This document shows positions 27,457 to 37,588 of a stretch of DNA of 64,000 nucleotides, piece after piece. A program made the position numbers and the translations under genes. The notes beneath the pieces were generated by a model. That model ran no database searches and was not told the origin of the DNA. It saw only the letters and a list, made by a program, of their open reading frames with translations. Numbering within the stretch: the first letter of the stretch is position 1; each line of letters opens with the position of its first letter. Origin of the DNA: Psychrobacter sp. 28M-43 (GTDB taxonomy: Bacteria; Pseudomonadota; Gammaproteobacteria; Pseudomonadales; Moraxellaceae). The DNA is taken from positions 2,170,001 through 2,234,000 of the forward strand of contig NZ_CP061739.1 in NCBI RefSeq assembly GCF_014770435.1, read 5' to 3'.

Positions 27457-28125
27457 TCAAGTAGGTATTTTCCATTTGGAAAATGCCTGCTGCCATTCGT
27501 GACAGCGCTGAGATATGTCCGCTACTGGCAAGTCCATGATATCCCCAACTACTGCTACAAGCGCAATGGGCAAATCTACTAACTCTGATACATTTTCTGC
27601 GGTTAACCCACCTATCACACAGATCGGTATGCCTTGCTGACACCCTTCCATAAGCTGCTGACGTGAAATGATATTAGCATTTGGCTTAGTCGTAGAAGTA
27701 AATACAGCACCCATCGCAGCATAACTTGCGCCGTCATTTTTTGCTTCTTTGATTAGATCTATATCACCATGGCAGGTACGACCGATTATTTGATGCGGTG
27801 AAAGGGACTGTAGAGCATCACCGATACTGCCGTCTGTTTGACCAAGGTGTACCCCAGCGCCAAGTTTTTCGGCCAACTTCACGTCATCATTAATAACAAC
27901 TGGCACGTTATATACTTGAGCTAACTCAACGATTTTTTGCGCCTCATCAAAAAGCTTCAAGGCTCCATCTGGCAGACTAAGAACTTGTTTACGACGAATT
28001 TGTAATAGGGCAATCAATCCTGTCGATAAGGCTGTCTCTAGCTTTTGATATAACAGCTCAAATTCATCATCGTTGGTCAATAAATATAGCTTAGGCATAA
28101 CTGAGGAGAATGGTGAATGACCCAT
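27457..28125 (-). CDS. thiE: Thiamine-phosphate synthase (ThiE-like)
   Basis: ThiE joins HMP-pyrophosphate and thiazole phosphate into thiamine phosphate. The 222-residue TIM-barrel protein has KLYLLTNDDEF, ALLQIRRK (usual LR.K), VHLGQTDG, IIGRTCH, the SYAAMGAVFTSTTKPNA phosphate/pyrophosphate loop, and CVIGGLTAENV. Against canonical ThiE the VQLREK and GxSTH motifs are altered (LQIRRK, GRTCH), and TenI, a ThiE relative, cannot be fully excluded, but the TSTTK loop favours synthase. No other thi gene is adjacent. AGGA lies 9 nt before the ATG. Confidence 0.82.
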   Translation of the reverse strand: MGHSPFSSVMPKLYLLTNDDEFELLYQKLETALSTGLIALLQIRRKQVLSLPDGALKLFDEAQKIVELAQVYNVPVVINDDVKLAEKLGAGVHLGQTDGSIGDALQSLSPHQIIGRTCHGDIDLIKEAKNDGASYAAMGAVFTSTTKPNANIISRQQLMEGCQQGIPICVIGGLTAENVSELVDLPIALVAVVGDIMDLPVADISQRCHEWQQAFSKWKIPT

Positions 28126-28158
28126 AGCATGTATCCTTAATTCTTAAATTCAACACAA

Positions 28159-28191
28159 TAAAAAAGCCGTTATATGATATAACAGCTTTTT
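28159..28191 (-). terminator. Terminator of the PBP7-type endopeptidase gene
   Basis: A hairpin of aaaaagc-cgttata with taaca-gcttttt gives a minus-strand T run, 22 bp past the gene. Confidence 0.82.
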
Positions 28192-28212
28192 TATACATTT
28201 AGAATAGATAGC

Positions 28213-29295
28213 TTATACTGTACGGCGTGTAGCTAAACTATTTAAGATATTTTTAGCATCGCCCCAACGTGTTGCTGAGCTGTTTGCCCCCAAGATAACA
28301 ATAATTGCAGGTCGATTATTGACCCGAGTTTCCATTACCACACAACGTCCGGCTTCATTGATAAAGCCTGTCTTAGAAATACCGATTGGATAGCTGCCGT
28401 CACGAACCAACGTGCTGGTATTACTGGCTTTATAGGTGCGGTTACCACTTGAGTAGTTTGAAACGAAAAAGTCATAGCTCTTAGTGGTAGAAAAACGACG
28501 AATCACATCATAGTTGCCAGCAGCACGTACCATCTTGACCAGATCTTTTGAAGAAGCTACGTTACGCTTATCAAGTCCAGTTGGATCACCAAAAAATGCC
28601 GTGTTCATGCCCAAATCTTGCGCTTTACGATTCATCGCACGCATAAAGGCATCATAGCCACCTGGGTAGTTACGTGCCAGACTCTTCGCCGCTGGATTTT
28701 CAGATTTCATCAACGCCATCAATAGCATCTCAGCGCGGTTTAAACGATCACCTGATTTCAAACGTGAGCTTGCACGCTTTGGACCAACAAAATCTTCTGG
28801 ATCAAGCGTGATTTCTTCACGCATATCAAGGCCAGCATCCAACACGACCATAGCCGTCATAACCTTAGTGATACTAGCCATTGGGCGCGCGATATCAGCA
28901 TCTTTTTCGTAGATAGATTCACCAGTTTCAGCATCGATCACCGCAACACTACGTGAATCCGTGCTAATCGGAATCATATCGCTGCTACCGAATGCCCCAC
29001 GATAAGTTGTATTGTAGCGGGCACTATTGGTGTTATTACTACTAGCAAAGCTATTATTATTCGTGATGTTGGTAGTGCCGTAGCCATTATCGACTTTCTT
29101 AATAGCAGAACCATTAGACTTGTACATTATGTTGCGAGCTTCAGACAAGCTATCAGCGCCGCCCCAACTTAGGCGTGCACTAGAGGCAGTGTCAGTGCTA
29201 CCATTAATTGTAAGTGCGGCTTGTGCAACACTGCCCAAACTCAATGAAATCATAGCAGCGATCAATTGCTGTTTGGTTAACGGTAGTTGCTTCAT
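28213..29295 (-). CDS. pbpG: Periplasmic D-alanyl-D-alanine endopeptidase (PBP7/PbpG-like, family S11)
   Basis: This low-molecular-weight penicillin-binding protein cuts D-Ala-meso-DAP cross-links in peptidoglycan. The 360-residue protein has a signal peptide ending near AQA (residue 26) and a Ser/Asn-rich region of about 75 residues. The catalytic domain has SITK (Ser141-Lys144), SEN (Ser198-Asn200) and KTG (308-310). The order and spacing match S11 serine peptidases, and the lack of a C-terminal amphipathic anchor argues for the PBP7 rather than the PBP5 type. AGGAGG lies 5 nt before the ATG. Confidence 0.9.
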   Translation of the reverse strand: MKQLPLTKQQLIAAMISLSLGSVAQAALTINGSTDTASSARLSWGGADSLSEARNIMYKSNGSAIKKVDNGYGTTNITNNNSFASSNNTNSARYNTTYRGAFGSSDMIPISTDSRSVAVIDAETGESIYEKDADIARPMASITKVMTAMVVLDAGLDMREEITLDPEDFVGPKRASSRLKSGDRLNRAEMLLMALMKSENPAAKSLARNYPGGYDAFMRAMNRKAQDLGMNTAFFGDPTGLDKRNVASSKDLVKMVRAAGNYDVIRRFSTTKSYDFFVSNYSSGNRTYKASNTSTLVRDGSYPIGISKTGFINEAGRCVVMETRVNNRPAIIVILGANSSATRWGDAKNILNSLATRRTV

Positions 29296-29682
29296 TATGC
29301 CTCCTGCTGTCGCTATTACGCCAGTTACATATTGTCTGACGCCAAAAACGTACGTAGCGTTTATAGATGTGTTTGTAAGTACTCACATAGAGCTTTTGTA
29401 TTTTTAGTGTATCATGGTTTACATTTAAGTTTAATCTATCAAACTGATTTAGTAGTTTTTTTTGGCTTCATTCAAACTTTGCTACAACCAATTTATATTA
29501 TAGAAACATCAATTCACACTGCAGCAATACAATTTAACTTCGAATGTTATGATTACTCGTATTTTGTTATATTAATCAGCAGTATTTTGAATATAAAAAG
29601 ATAAAAACAATGGCTGGCATATATTCGTTTTTTATACTATTTGAACCTAATAAAGCGTTCATTCTGACAATCAATAAAGAGT
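29296..29682. other. Divergent spacer between pbpG and the gacA/uvrY homologue
   Basis: AT-rich, no credible gene or small RNA. I searched for GGA-rich loops of Csr/Rsm-type RNAs and saw none. No confident promoter. Confidence 0.35.
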
Positions 29683-29688
29683 ATGGTT

Positions 29689-30324
29689 ATGATTAAAGTA
29701 TTAGTGGTAGATGATCATGATTTGGTACGGATGGGTATTAGCCGTATGTTGTCAGACAGCCCCGATATTGAAGTAGTAGGTGAAGCAGACAGCGGTGACA
29801 TGGCTATCAAACAGGCCAAACAATTACATCCTGATGTGATTTTGCTAGACGTCAATATGCCGAATATTGGCGGGCTCGAAGCAACCAAACGTCTGATACA
29901 ACTCGACATGGGTATCAAGATTTTGGCGGTCAGTAGTATGTCCGCACAGCCCTATCCCTCAATGCTGATCAAAGCAGGTGTTAATGGTTACATTACCAAA
30001 GGCACGCCACTTGATGAAATGATACGTGCGGTCAAAAAGATTTATCAGGGAGGTCGTTATTTCAGTCAGGATGTGGCTGAACAGTTAGCAGATGTTTTAT
30101 TGTCTGATAATGCAAACTCACCTTTTGACTTATTGAGTGACAGAGAAAAACAAGTGGCCATGATGGTTGTTAATTGTCAGAGCCCTCAGCAAATAGCCGA
30201 TCAATTATTTGTTAGCGTCAAGACCATTAATACGTATCGCTACCGTATTTATGAAAAAGTTGGGGTTGATAGTGATGTTAAATTGACACACTTGGCCATT
30301 CGTCATGGTCTGATTCAGCCATAA
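29689..30324 (+). CDS. uvrY: GacA/UvrY-family response regulator
   Basis: This NarL/FixJ-type regulator, in its relatives, is phosphorylated by GacS/BarA and activates small RNAs that titrate CsrA/RsmA. From ATG 29689 the 211-residue protein begins MIKVLVVDDHDLVR exactly as GacA does; the ATG two codons upstream is less well spaced. The receiver domain has acidic pocket DDHD, phospho-Asp54 in LLDVNMP and the TKG lysine. The LuxR-type helix-turn-helix begins SPFDLLSDREKQVA and has SVKTINTYRYRIYEKVGVDSDVKL (SVKTINTYRYRIYEK), near identical to GacA. It lies only 34 bp before pilS, so it probably heads a gacA-pilS-pilR transcript. The matching GacS kinase is not in the window. Confidence 0.92.
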   Translation: MIKVLVVDDHDLVRMGISRMLSDSPDIEVVGEADSGDMAIKQAKQLHPDVILLDVNMPNIGGLEATKRLIQLDMGIKILAVSSMSAQPYPSMLIKAGVNGYITKGTPLDEMIRAVKKIYQGGRYFSQDVAEQLADVLLSDNANSPFDLLSDREKQVAMMVVNCQSPQQIADQLFVSVKTINTYRYRIYEKVGVDSDVKLTHLAIRHGLIQP

Positions 30325-30358
30325 ACCATTTTAGCGTTTATTTTATTACGGCCAGTTT

Positions 30359-32116
30359 ATGAACCCTGCTACCAATCTTAGCTCTGCCATCACTCGTTAT
30401 GTACATCATGACGATACGCTTCCTCTGCCGCAGTTGCGTAAGTTGGGGCTAATATATAGCAGTTATCGTTTCGTCGTTAGCCTGTTCTCTATGCTCATGC
30501 TATACATCTCTGCTCGTACCGGCGATAGCACTTCTTTACCGAGTTTTTTACAACAAACGACTCTGAGCTTCTATGTACTGTTAAGCTTGATATTGCTTGG
30601 ATTATTTTATGTTGTTAGAAAACATATGCGCCGCCAGCTGGCATTCGGACTTGCGTTGGACGTTATTATATTAAGTCTGCTGCTCTACACGACAGGTAAC
30701 CCTGATTTGCAGTTAACCATGCTATACATGGTGGTCGTCGCAGCTAGCTTTATGCTACTACATGGCTCACAAGCATTGGTTATTACTTTACTTGCCATCA
30801 TTCTCGTTATTTATCAGCAATTTTTTTACGCTATTGCTAATAGCATGAGTCTAGCCAATCTAGGTGATGCGCTACTGATGTCAGCGAGTTTTTTGGCAGT
30901 GGGCGGTTTGAGTTGGTCTATCTCTCAACGATTGGTACAGCTTGAAAAGGTCGCGGCAAACCATGCAAAGGAAGTCGAGCGACTAAATGTGATTAATCAA
31001 GAGGTTATCACGCAGATGGTGAATGGTGTTATCGTTATCGATAAGCAACATATTGTCTTAGCAAATCTCGCCGCACATCAGTTGCTGAGCCTTTCGCTTG
31101 TCACGCCTACCACAGCACAAAATACCCTTGACGATACAAAAGAGACTCAGAACAAAGCACTTCTCTCTAATTTCGAGCAGCAACTCAATAAGCAGCATTC
31201 ACAGTTGTTTAATGCCTGCTTGTCGGTAGCATCTGGGCAGTCACGCGCTTTTACCTACGACGTGCCAGCTGTGGCAAATGCCTCAATATTTGGCAAATTA
31301 CGTGTACAAATTATTCCACTAAAAGACGATAGTAAGCTTGTCATATTAGAAGATTTACGCCGTGAGCAAGCCAGTGCTCAACAGTTGAAACTGGCTTCTT
31401 TAGGGCAATTAACTGCCAGTATTGCCCATGAAATCAGAAACCCATTAGCAGCGATATCGCAAGCCAGTCAGCTATTAATGGAAGATGTTGCAGAACAAAT
31501 GGAAGATGACAGTGCATTAACAAGTGAATCGAATGCTGCCATAACCGGCAACCATGAGCTTTATGAAATGATATTTTCACAAACAAAACGTGTAAACCGT
31601 ATCATCGAAGATATTTTAAAGCTGTCTCGTCAGCAGACGGCTACCCAGCAGGTGCTCGAATTGGCTGAATGGATGCCATCGTTTTTGAAGAATTACTTTC
31701 AAGGACACGACATTTTTCTACGAATAAAAACCAAACCCATCATATCATTTGATACTCATCAGTTAGAGCAGATATTAATCAACCTAATCAATAATGGCCT
31801 GCGTTATAGCAGTTATGCTCATCCTCACGCTTATGTGGAAATCGACATTTACTGCGCAGACAACGATGTTATAATCGATATATTAGATAATGGTAATGGT
31901 GTTAGTGCTGGAAATTTAGAACTTTTGTTCGATCCATTTTTTACAACAGATAAAGCTGGTACAGGACTGGGGCTCTATTTATCACAAGCATTTTGTGAAG
32001 CCAATCAAGCACGTTTACTCTACATTCCTGAACATGAGAAAACATGCTTTCGATTAATTGTACCTTCTATTAAGTCTGATAATAAATTTCAAACTATCGT
32101 AGAAAACCTTTCCTAA
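30359..32116 (+). CDS. pilS: Type IV pilus sensor kinase PilS
   Basis: This inner-membrane histidine kinase, partner of PilR, senses PilA in the membrane and controls pilin transcription. The 585-residue protein has six hydrophobic segments in the first 190 residues, a PAS-like region (about 210-335), HisKA with His357 in SIAHEIRNPLAAISQASQLL (HEIRNPLAA), and HATPase_c with LINLINNGLRYS, DILDNGNGV and GTGLGLYLSQ. The six-TM layout separates PilS from generic NtrB-type kinases. A polar insertion (about 385-400) interrupts the dimerisation helices. It follows uvrY by 34 bp and precedes pilR by 78 bp. Confidence 0.93.
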   Translation: MNPATNLSSAITRYVHHDDTLPLPQLRKLGLIYSSYRFVVSLFSMLMLYISARTGDSTSLPSFLQQTTLSFYVLLSLILLGLFYVVRKHMRRQLAFGLALDVIILSLLLYTTGNPDLQLTMLYMVVVAASFMLLHGSQALVITLLAIILVIYQQFFYAIANSMSLANLGDALLMSASFLAVGGLSWSISQRLVQLEKVAANHAKEVERLNVINQEVITQMVNGVIVIDKQHIVLANLAAHQLLSLSLVTPTTAQNTLDDTKETQNKALLSNFEQQLNKQHSQLFNACLSVASGQSRAFTYDVPAVANASIFGKLRVQIIPLKDDSKLVILEDLRREQASAQQLKLASLGQLTASIAHEIRNPLAAISQASQLLMEDVAEQMEDDSALTSESNAAITGNHELYEMIFSQTKRVNRIIEDILKLSRQQTATQQVLELAEWMPSFLKNYFQGHDIFLRIKTKPIISFDTHQLEQILINLINNGLRYSSYAHPHAYVEIDIYCADNDVIIDILDNGNGVSAGNLELLFDPFFTTDKAGTGLGLYLSQAFCEANQARLLYIPEHEKTCFRLIVPSIKSDNKFQTIVENLS

Positions 32117-32194
32117 ATTTATCCTTTGAAAACTATTACGCCCATTTAGACCCAGCTATTGATTTTATAGCCATAAAATACGATGAGATGATGT

Positions 32195-33895
32195 ATGACA
32201 ACAACCGCGCTAGTCGTCGATGATGAAGTAGATTTATGTCGATTGATGCAAATTACCCTAACTAAAATGGGTATCAAAAGTGATGTGGCTTATACATTGT
32301 CGCAAGCAAGAACGTTTTGGCAAGACAATGACTACGATTTTTGTCTGACGGATTTAAAACTACCAGATGGCTCTGGACTGGAGCTGGTAAAAGAAATTAG
32401 CAATAGCTCTAATATTCCAATAGCAGTGATCACGGCTCATGGCAGTATGGATTTAGCTATTGAAGCATTAAAGCTTGGTGCCTTCGATTTTGTCAATAAA
32501 CCGCTAGAACTACCACGTTTACGCCAACTGGTAGAAAATGCCCTAAAAGTTATTCATCAAGATAACGAAGTACAGGCCGCACCGGAATGCTCTCCTGAAC
32601 AAAAAATGCTAGATAGTAGGTTGATTGGTAATTCTGCTGTCATGCATCCCCTTAAAAACACTATTTTAAAACTAGCACGCTCACAGGCACCTGTATTTTT
32701 ATCGGGCGCTTCTGGCACAGGTAAAGAAGTGGTCGCCAGATTGATCCACGATTTAAGTCCACGGCGTGATGGCAGCTTTGTACCAGTGAACTGCGGTGCG
32801 ATACCATCAGAGTTAATGGAGTCGGAGTTTTTTGGTCATAAAAAGGGTAGCTTTACAGGGGCTGTCGCTGATAAACAAGGGCTATTCCAGCAAGCCAATG
32901 GCGGCACGTTATTTTTAGATGAAGTAGCAGATTTACCTTTAGCCATGCAGGTTAAATTGTTACGTGCCATTCAAGAAAAAACAGTAAGGGCAATCGGTGA
33001 TACAAAAGAAGTTCCAGTAGACATCCGCATTTTGTCTGCCACTCACAAAGACCTGAGCCAATTGGTACAAGATGGTGCATTTCGACAAGATTTATATTAT
33101 CGCATCAATGTCATTGAGCTAAAGCTTCCAACACTTAATGCACGCCGTGATGATATTCCTGTATTAGCAGACCACTTTTTGGCGATGATTGCTGATGACT
33201 GGCAATTAGAGTCACCGCCGTCATTGACGATGGAAGCCTGCGAACGCTTACAACGCCACGATTTTGCGGGTAATGTCCGTGAACTACGTAACTTACTGGA
33301 GCGTGCAGTTACGTTAGCTGATACCTCCTACATTGACGTTAGTCATTTAGGTCTTCCTGACATTGAACCTGAGCTTGTAAATACACAAGAGCAAAGTCAT
33401 AGCTCAGCTATCGATAGCTCTGAGCTACCTGCTCGTGACGTAGAAAATCAAATAGACGTTCAATCTAAGAAGAACAGTGAGCAAGCCATTCAATCTAGCA
33501 ATATGGCGACGCCGGTTGAGCAAAGAGCTATCAATTTACATCCTTATCGTACTAACACCAACCACTACCCCTCAATGGTGCAGCATTCGTCAACTAGTAA
33601 TGATAATTCGTCAACCAACGTAGCAAGTACTCATGACAAAGAGTCGCTCCTTGACTCCACCGCCCAACAAGAAACCTCTAAAGACACATCAGGTTTACCA
33701 GAATTGTTTGGCGGTCAATTACCGCCTCAAGGGTTAGAGCATTATTTGCAGGAACAAGAAAAGCAGCTGATTATCACGGCACTCAAACAAACTGGCTGGA
33801 ACAAAACCCAAGCAGCCGAATTATTAGGAACCACCTTTCGTTCTTTACGCTACCGTATGAAAAAGCTCGAAATTTCTGAAGATGCGTTCGACTAA
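32195..33895 (+). CDS. pilR: Sigma-54-dependent response regulator PilR
   Basis: PilR activates pilA transcription with RpoN. The 566-residue protein has a receiver domain (DD at 9-10, phospho-Asp53 in LTDLKLP, K in NKP), an AAA+ domain with Walker A GASGTGKE (171-178), the sigma-54 contact loop GSFTGA (variant of GAFTGA), Walker B GGTLFLDEVADLP, and a C-terminal Fis-type helix-turn-helix (NKTQAAELLGTTFRSLRYRMKK). A Ser/Asn/Gln-rich linker of about 120 residues (about 395-515) between AAA+ and Fis domains makes it longer than the roughly 445 residues usual for PilR. Confidence 0.94.
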   Translation: MTTTALVVDDEVDLCRLMQITLTKMGIKSDVAYTLSQARTFWQDNDYDFCLTDLKLPDGSGLELVKEISNSSNIPIAVITAHGSMDLAIEALKLGAFDFVNKPLELPRLRQLVENALKVIHQDNEVQAAPECSPEQKMLDSRLIGNSAVMHPLKNTILKLARSQAPVFLSGASGTGKEVVARLIHDLSPRRDGSFVPVNCGAIPSELMESEFFGHKKGSFTGAVADKQGLFQQANGGTLFLDEVADLPLAMQVKLLRAIQEKTVRAIGDTKEVPVDIRILSATHKDLSQLVQDGAFRQDLYYRINVIELKLPTLNARRDDIPVLADHFLAMIADDWQLESPPSLTMEACERLQRHDFAGNVRELRNLLERAVTLADTSYIDVSHLGLPDIEPELVNTQEQSHSSAIDSSELPARDVENQIDVQSKKNSEQAIQSSNMATPVEQRAINLHPYRTNTNHYPSMVQHSSTSNDNSSTNVASTHDKESLLDSTAQQETSKDTSGLPELFGGQLPPQGLEHYLQEQEKQLIITALKQTGWNKTQAAELLGTTFRSLRYRMKKLEISEDAFD

Positions 33896-33969
33896 TTTCC
33901 TTTAAACGTCATCTTCAAATATTTTTAAACGTTGGATGGTATGCGCGGTTAATTGACTGCTACGAAAAT

Positions 33970-35457
33970 CTATTCTTTAGTAGCATTTTTTCTAACAAAG
34001 CGAATACCCGAATCAAGCGCGCGCGCTTTTACTAATTCTAATGCTTGCTGTTCCCACGTGTTCTCGCTGCCTGATAAAGTCACATCAGGTTCTACGCCGA
34101 TCTCATCTATTTGTTTGCCTGCTGCCGTCATATAATTGGCCACAGTCAATTTGACGGCTTGCTCATCGTTTAGCGGTATGACCGATTGTACTGAGCCCTT
34201 ACCATAGCTGACTTCACCGATAATAGTAGCGCGTTTTCGTGCTTGTAAACTACTGGCAAGCACCTCTGCCGCTGATGCTGAATAGCGATTTTGTAATACC
34301 ACTAATGGCAAAGGTTTAAGTATCGCATCACCTTGAGTCGATAGTACCCGTGATTTATTTTGACGTGCTTGCACCTGCACCACATCAGTATCATCCATAA
34401 ATAAACTGGCCATACTTACTGCTGATGTCAGTACACCACCTGGATTATCTCGCATATCTAGTAAAATTCCTGATATAGGAGCGTTTAGGTTAATTAAACC
34501 TTCTAGTAATTTCTCACGGCTGTTGTTTTGAAACGCCGGTAATTTAACAATAGCAATGCCATCAACCAGTTTGGTCTCGATAATCTGCGGATGACTATTA
34601 TTACGCTGCAACGTCGTTGTGTGCTTACGGCGACCAGCTTTAGAAGTAATGATATCTACCTGCGTACCGGCAATACCCGATAAGAGCTGCTCAACATCAT
34701 TGACCTGTCGCCCTTCGTCTAGCTTAAACTCATCAACTTGATGCAAATAATCACCAACTGCGATGCCTTTTCTGTCTGCAGGTGAATCATCGATAACCTC
34801 TGTCACGACCCAATATCCTGCCTCTGGCTGGTAATTAACTTTAATACCAATATCACCAACATCACCCTCAGTAAAAGCACGCAGGTTCTCATAAGCTTCT
34901 GCGTCCAAAAACTCAGCATGGCTGTCAAGTTTGGTCAGCATACCGCTCATCGCATTGCTAAATAATTCTTCGTCATTGACCGCATCGACGTATTGACGAC
35001 GTACTAAATCCACCACAGCCACAAATGTCTTTAGCGTCTCAGGAGAGATAGCATTTAGCGATACTTGTGCGACCTCTGCTGGAATGTCCGTATCAATATC
35101 ATCAACATCATCCGTTAGCGCGCTTTCATCTGGCACACTATCTATCGAGTCATCTGGCTCATCGGCGACATCTAACATATCAGCAATGTTCGATAAATTA
35201 TCAGCGTCGTTTTCATCCGCTATCTCATCTGCATTTAAACTGATGAGCTGCAGGCCATTTGTAGGATTATTATTTGTAGAAGCTTTCACCCCTACTCCTA
35301 CTGCTTGTGCATTTATGCTAATCGCACAACCAAGCACACCTATTAAAATTGCAGGCTGCAAAACCGTAGACGCGACTGATGCTTTCCCTACTGATTTACT
35401 TAACCCTTTGGATAAAAAAGAACGTGCAAAAGAAATAAGCTGCATAAAAGAACTCAT
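33970..35457 (-). CDS. C-terminal processing protease (S41, PDZ) with signal anchor
   Basis: This periplasmic tail-specific serine protease trims or degrades proteins and peptidoglycan hydrolases. From ATG 35457 the product is 495 residues, with an N-terminal hydrophobic segment ending near residue 50 (ILIGVLGCAISINAQA). An acidic Asp-rich region follows (about 70-120). Then come a helical domain, a PDZ domain (GDIGIKVNYQPEAGYWVV, shown as VGDIGIKVNYQPEAG), and the S41 catalytic core LDMRDNPGGVLTSAV, NRYSASAAEVLASSL (nucleophile Ser) and YGKGSVQ (Lys). The acidic region is unusual in CtpA-type enzymes. The open frame extends to 35535, but the internal start gives a better signal sequence. It converges with pilR. 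Confidence 0.88.
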   Translation of the reverse strand: MSSFMQLISFARSFLSKGLSKSVGKASVASTVLQPAILIGVLGCAISINAQAVGVGVKASTNNNPTNGLQLISLNADEIADENDADNLSNIADMLDVADEPDDSIDSVPDESALTDDVDDIDTDIPAEVAQVSLNAISPETLKTFVAVVDLVRRQYVDAVNDEELFSNAMSGMLTKLDSHAEFLDAEAYENLRAFTEGDVGDIGIKVNYQPEAGYWVVTEVIDDSPADRKGIAVGDYLHQVDEFKLDEGRQVNDVEQLLSGIAGTQVDIITSKAGRRKHTTTLQRNNSHPQIIETKLVDGIAIVKLPAFQNNSREKLLEGLINLNAPISGILLDMRDNPGGVLTSAVSMASLFMDDTDVVQVQARQNKSRVLSTQGDAILKPLPLVVLQNRYSASAAEVLASSLQARKRATIIGEVSYGKGSVQSVIPLNDEQAVKLTVANYMTAAGKQIDEIGVEPDVTLSGSENTWEQQALELVKARALDSGIRFVRKNATKE

Positions 35458-35572
35458 TTGAATAATAGAGAATACGAATTTATCGTTATATAGCGATTTA
35501 TAAGATAGCACCAAACGCATATTTCGAACTAGCATAGTATTGCAAGTAAATTAAGTAAAATATATCACAAAA

Positions 35573-35606
35573 AAAGGAAAGGATAATAGGTTATCCTTTC
35601 CTTTTC
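35573..35606 (-). terminator. Terminator of gpmI
   Basis: The 15-bp stem aaaaggaaaggataa with ttatcctttcctttt (35573-35587, 35591-35605) is followed by T residues on the minus strand. Confidence 0.88.
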
Positions 35607-35679
35607 AATATCTTCTAATACAGCTGTCAAATCAGTATAAACCACAGTTATTCAAGTACTGTGTTTTAATTCGACTGGT

Positions 35680-37338
35680 CTAGACTGCTGGAACCAATAA
35701 GCTCTCACCTGTCATTTCGGCAGGGGCGTCAACATTCATCAGTGATAAAATAGTCGGTGCCACATCACTAAGTTTACCACCACGGCGTACTTGCAACTTT
35801 TGCTCACCTACATAAATTAATGGCACATGCTCTGTCGTATGCTGTGTATGTACTTGACCACTTTCGTAGTCTTGCATCTGCTCGCAGTTACCATGATCGG
35901 CTGTGATAAGCATATCACCACCAGCAGCTCGGACTGCTGACTCGATACGGCCAACGCATACATCTAAAGCCTCTACCGCTTTTACTGCTGCATCAAAGAT
36001 ACCTGTGTGCCCAACCATATCACCATTGGCATAATTGACCACCAATACATCATACTTACCAGACTCAATCGCTTCTACTAATTTATCAGTGACTTCAGGC
36101 GCACTCATCTCAGGCTGTAGATCATAAGTTGCAACGTCTGGAGATGGCACTAATATACGGGTTTCACCCTGATACTCTTCTTCGCGGCCACCACTAAAGA
36201 AAAACGTCACATGCGCATATTTTTCAGTTTCAGCGATACGTAGTTGAGTTTTTCCTTGATCCTGCAAGTACTCTCCCAATGTATTGGCCAAAGACGTTGG
36301 GTAGTAAGCAATGCTGGTTTTTGGATTGTCAGCTAGGACATCTGAATACTTAGTTAGCATCACAAATGCCGCCAGTTTTGGCTGTTTTTGACGCGCAAAC
36401 CCAGAAAACTCATGGTCTGGCAAGACAAACGCTTGGGCAAGCTCACGAGCACGGTCAGCACGGAAATTCATAAAAATAAGTGCGTCGTTATCATTAACAG
36501 TATATGGCACTTCATCACGTCCAATTACGGTCGTTGGACTGACAAATTCATCGGTCTCACGCGCTTTATAAGCAGCTTGAACAGCGCCATCTGCCCGTGT
36601 CGATAGACGATCAGCTTTGCCTTCAGTAATCAGCTCATAGGCTTTTTGCACTCTATCCCAACGATTGTCGCGATCCATTGCATAGTAGCGTCCAATGATA
36701 CTTGCAATCTGTACGCGACCACCTTCGTAGTGAGCATTCAATTTATCAATATAGTCGCGCAGACGATTGATGTACTTATCAGCAGATTTAGGCGGGGTAT
36801 CACGGCCATCTAAGAAACAATGAATAAAGACATTCTTGGCACCATGGACCAATGCTGAATGACACATACCTTCGATATGGTCTTGATGAGAGTGAACACC
36901 GCCATCAGAAAGCAAGCCCATAATATGGACGTTACCGCCACGCTCATTGGCCGCTTTTACGGCATTGACCAATGCTTCGTTCTTATAAAATTCACGATTG
37001 GCAAGTTCACTTGAGATACGTGTTGAGTCCTGATAAAGAACACGCCCCGCCCCTAAGTTCATGTGACCGACTTCTGAATTACCAAACTGACCATCTGGCA
37101 AACCAACATCTTCCCCTGAGGCAGAAATCAGGCCATGAGGATATTGCTGATAAATCTTGTCTAAATTTGGCATATTGGCAGCAGCGATGGCGTTATCTTT
37201 ATCTTCTTCACGATGACCAAAGCCGTCCAATATCATCAAGACATGCGGTATTTTTTTATTCTGTGCACCGTCTTGGTTATTGCTAAGCTGTGTTTTGTTA
37301 TTATCAATAGAGTCTGATGCTTGTTGGGTACTGGTCAT
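35680..37338 (-). CDS. gpmI: Cofactor-independent phosphoglycerate mutase GpmI
   Basis: The dimanganese enzyme interconverts 3- and 2-phosphoglycerate through a phosphoserine. The 552-residue protein has a 29-residue polar N-terminal tail absent from the usual 510-residue enzyme. The metal Asp38 is in [11 protein letters not shown] and the nucleophile Ser88 in [73 protein letters not shown] and [11 protein letters not shown] complete the two domains. GAGGAG lies 8 nt before the ATG. Confidence 0.97.
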   Translation of the reverse strand: MTSTQQASDSIDNNKTQLSNNQDGAQNKKIPHVLMILDGFGHREEDKDNAIAAANMPNLDKIYQQYPHGLISASGEDVGLPDGQFGNSEVGHMNLGAGRVLYQDSTRISSELANREFYKNEALVNAVKAANERGGNVHIMGLLSDGGVHSHQDHIEGMCHSALVHGAKNVFIHCFLDGRDTPPKSADKYINRLRDYIDKLNAHYEGGRVQIASIIGRYYAMDRDNRWDRVQKAYELITEGKADRLSTRADGAVQAAYKARETDEFVSPTTVIGRDEVPYTVNDNDALIFMNFRADRARELAQAFVLPDHEFSGFARQKQPKLAAFVMLTKYSDVLADNPKTSIAYYPTSLANTLGEYLQDQGKTQLRIAETEKYAHVTFFFSGGREEEYQGETRILVPSPDVATYDLQPEMSAPEVTDKLVEAIESGKYDVLVVNYANGDMVGHTGIFDAAVKAVEALDVCVGRIESAVRAAGGDMLITADHGNCEQMQDYESGQVHTQHTTEHVPLIYVGEQKLQVRRGGKLSDVAPTILSLMNVDAPAEMTGESLLVPAV

Positions 37339-37553
37339 ATATTACCGCTCCTCGAGTGAATGAACGCCTATAATGCTGTGTAAGGGAATATAAAGCCCTC
37401 TATATTAACACACATCTTGAAATAGCTGAAAAACTGAGCATTTTTCGTGAGTTTATGAATAATTTTATAGGGTTATCTTGCGATGATTTTTCTATACAAG
37501 ATAATATGAATGCGGCCAATTAACCAAGCTACGTATCAATCTGTAATTCAGAC

Positions 37554-37582
37554 TTGCAATCACTCTTTTCATTGGTTAAGAT
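37554..37582 (+). promoter_or_regulatory. Promoter of 6S RNA
   Basis: TTGCAA (37554-37559) and TAAGAT (37577-37582) are separated by 17 bp, placing the start near 37589, where the closing stem of 6S RNA begins. Confidence 0.7.
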
Positions 37583-37588
37583 AAAACT

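Noticed and set aside
29296..29682. Csr/Rsm-type small RNA next to the GacA/UvrY gene
   Set aside because: No repeated GGA loops, no good promoter, and no strong terminator on the plus strand.
32860..32880. GSFTGA in PilR as a defective sigma-54 contact loop
   Set aside because: Ser in place of Ala occurs in working regulators of this group, and the rest of the AAA+ domain is complete.
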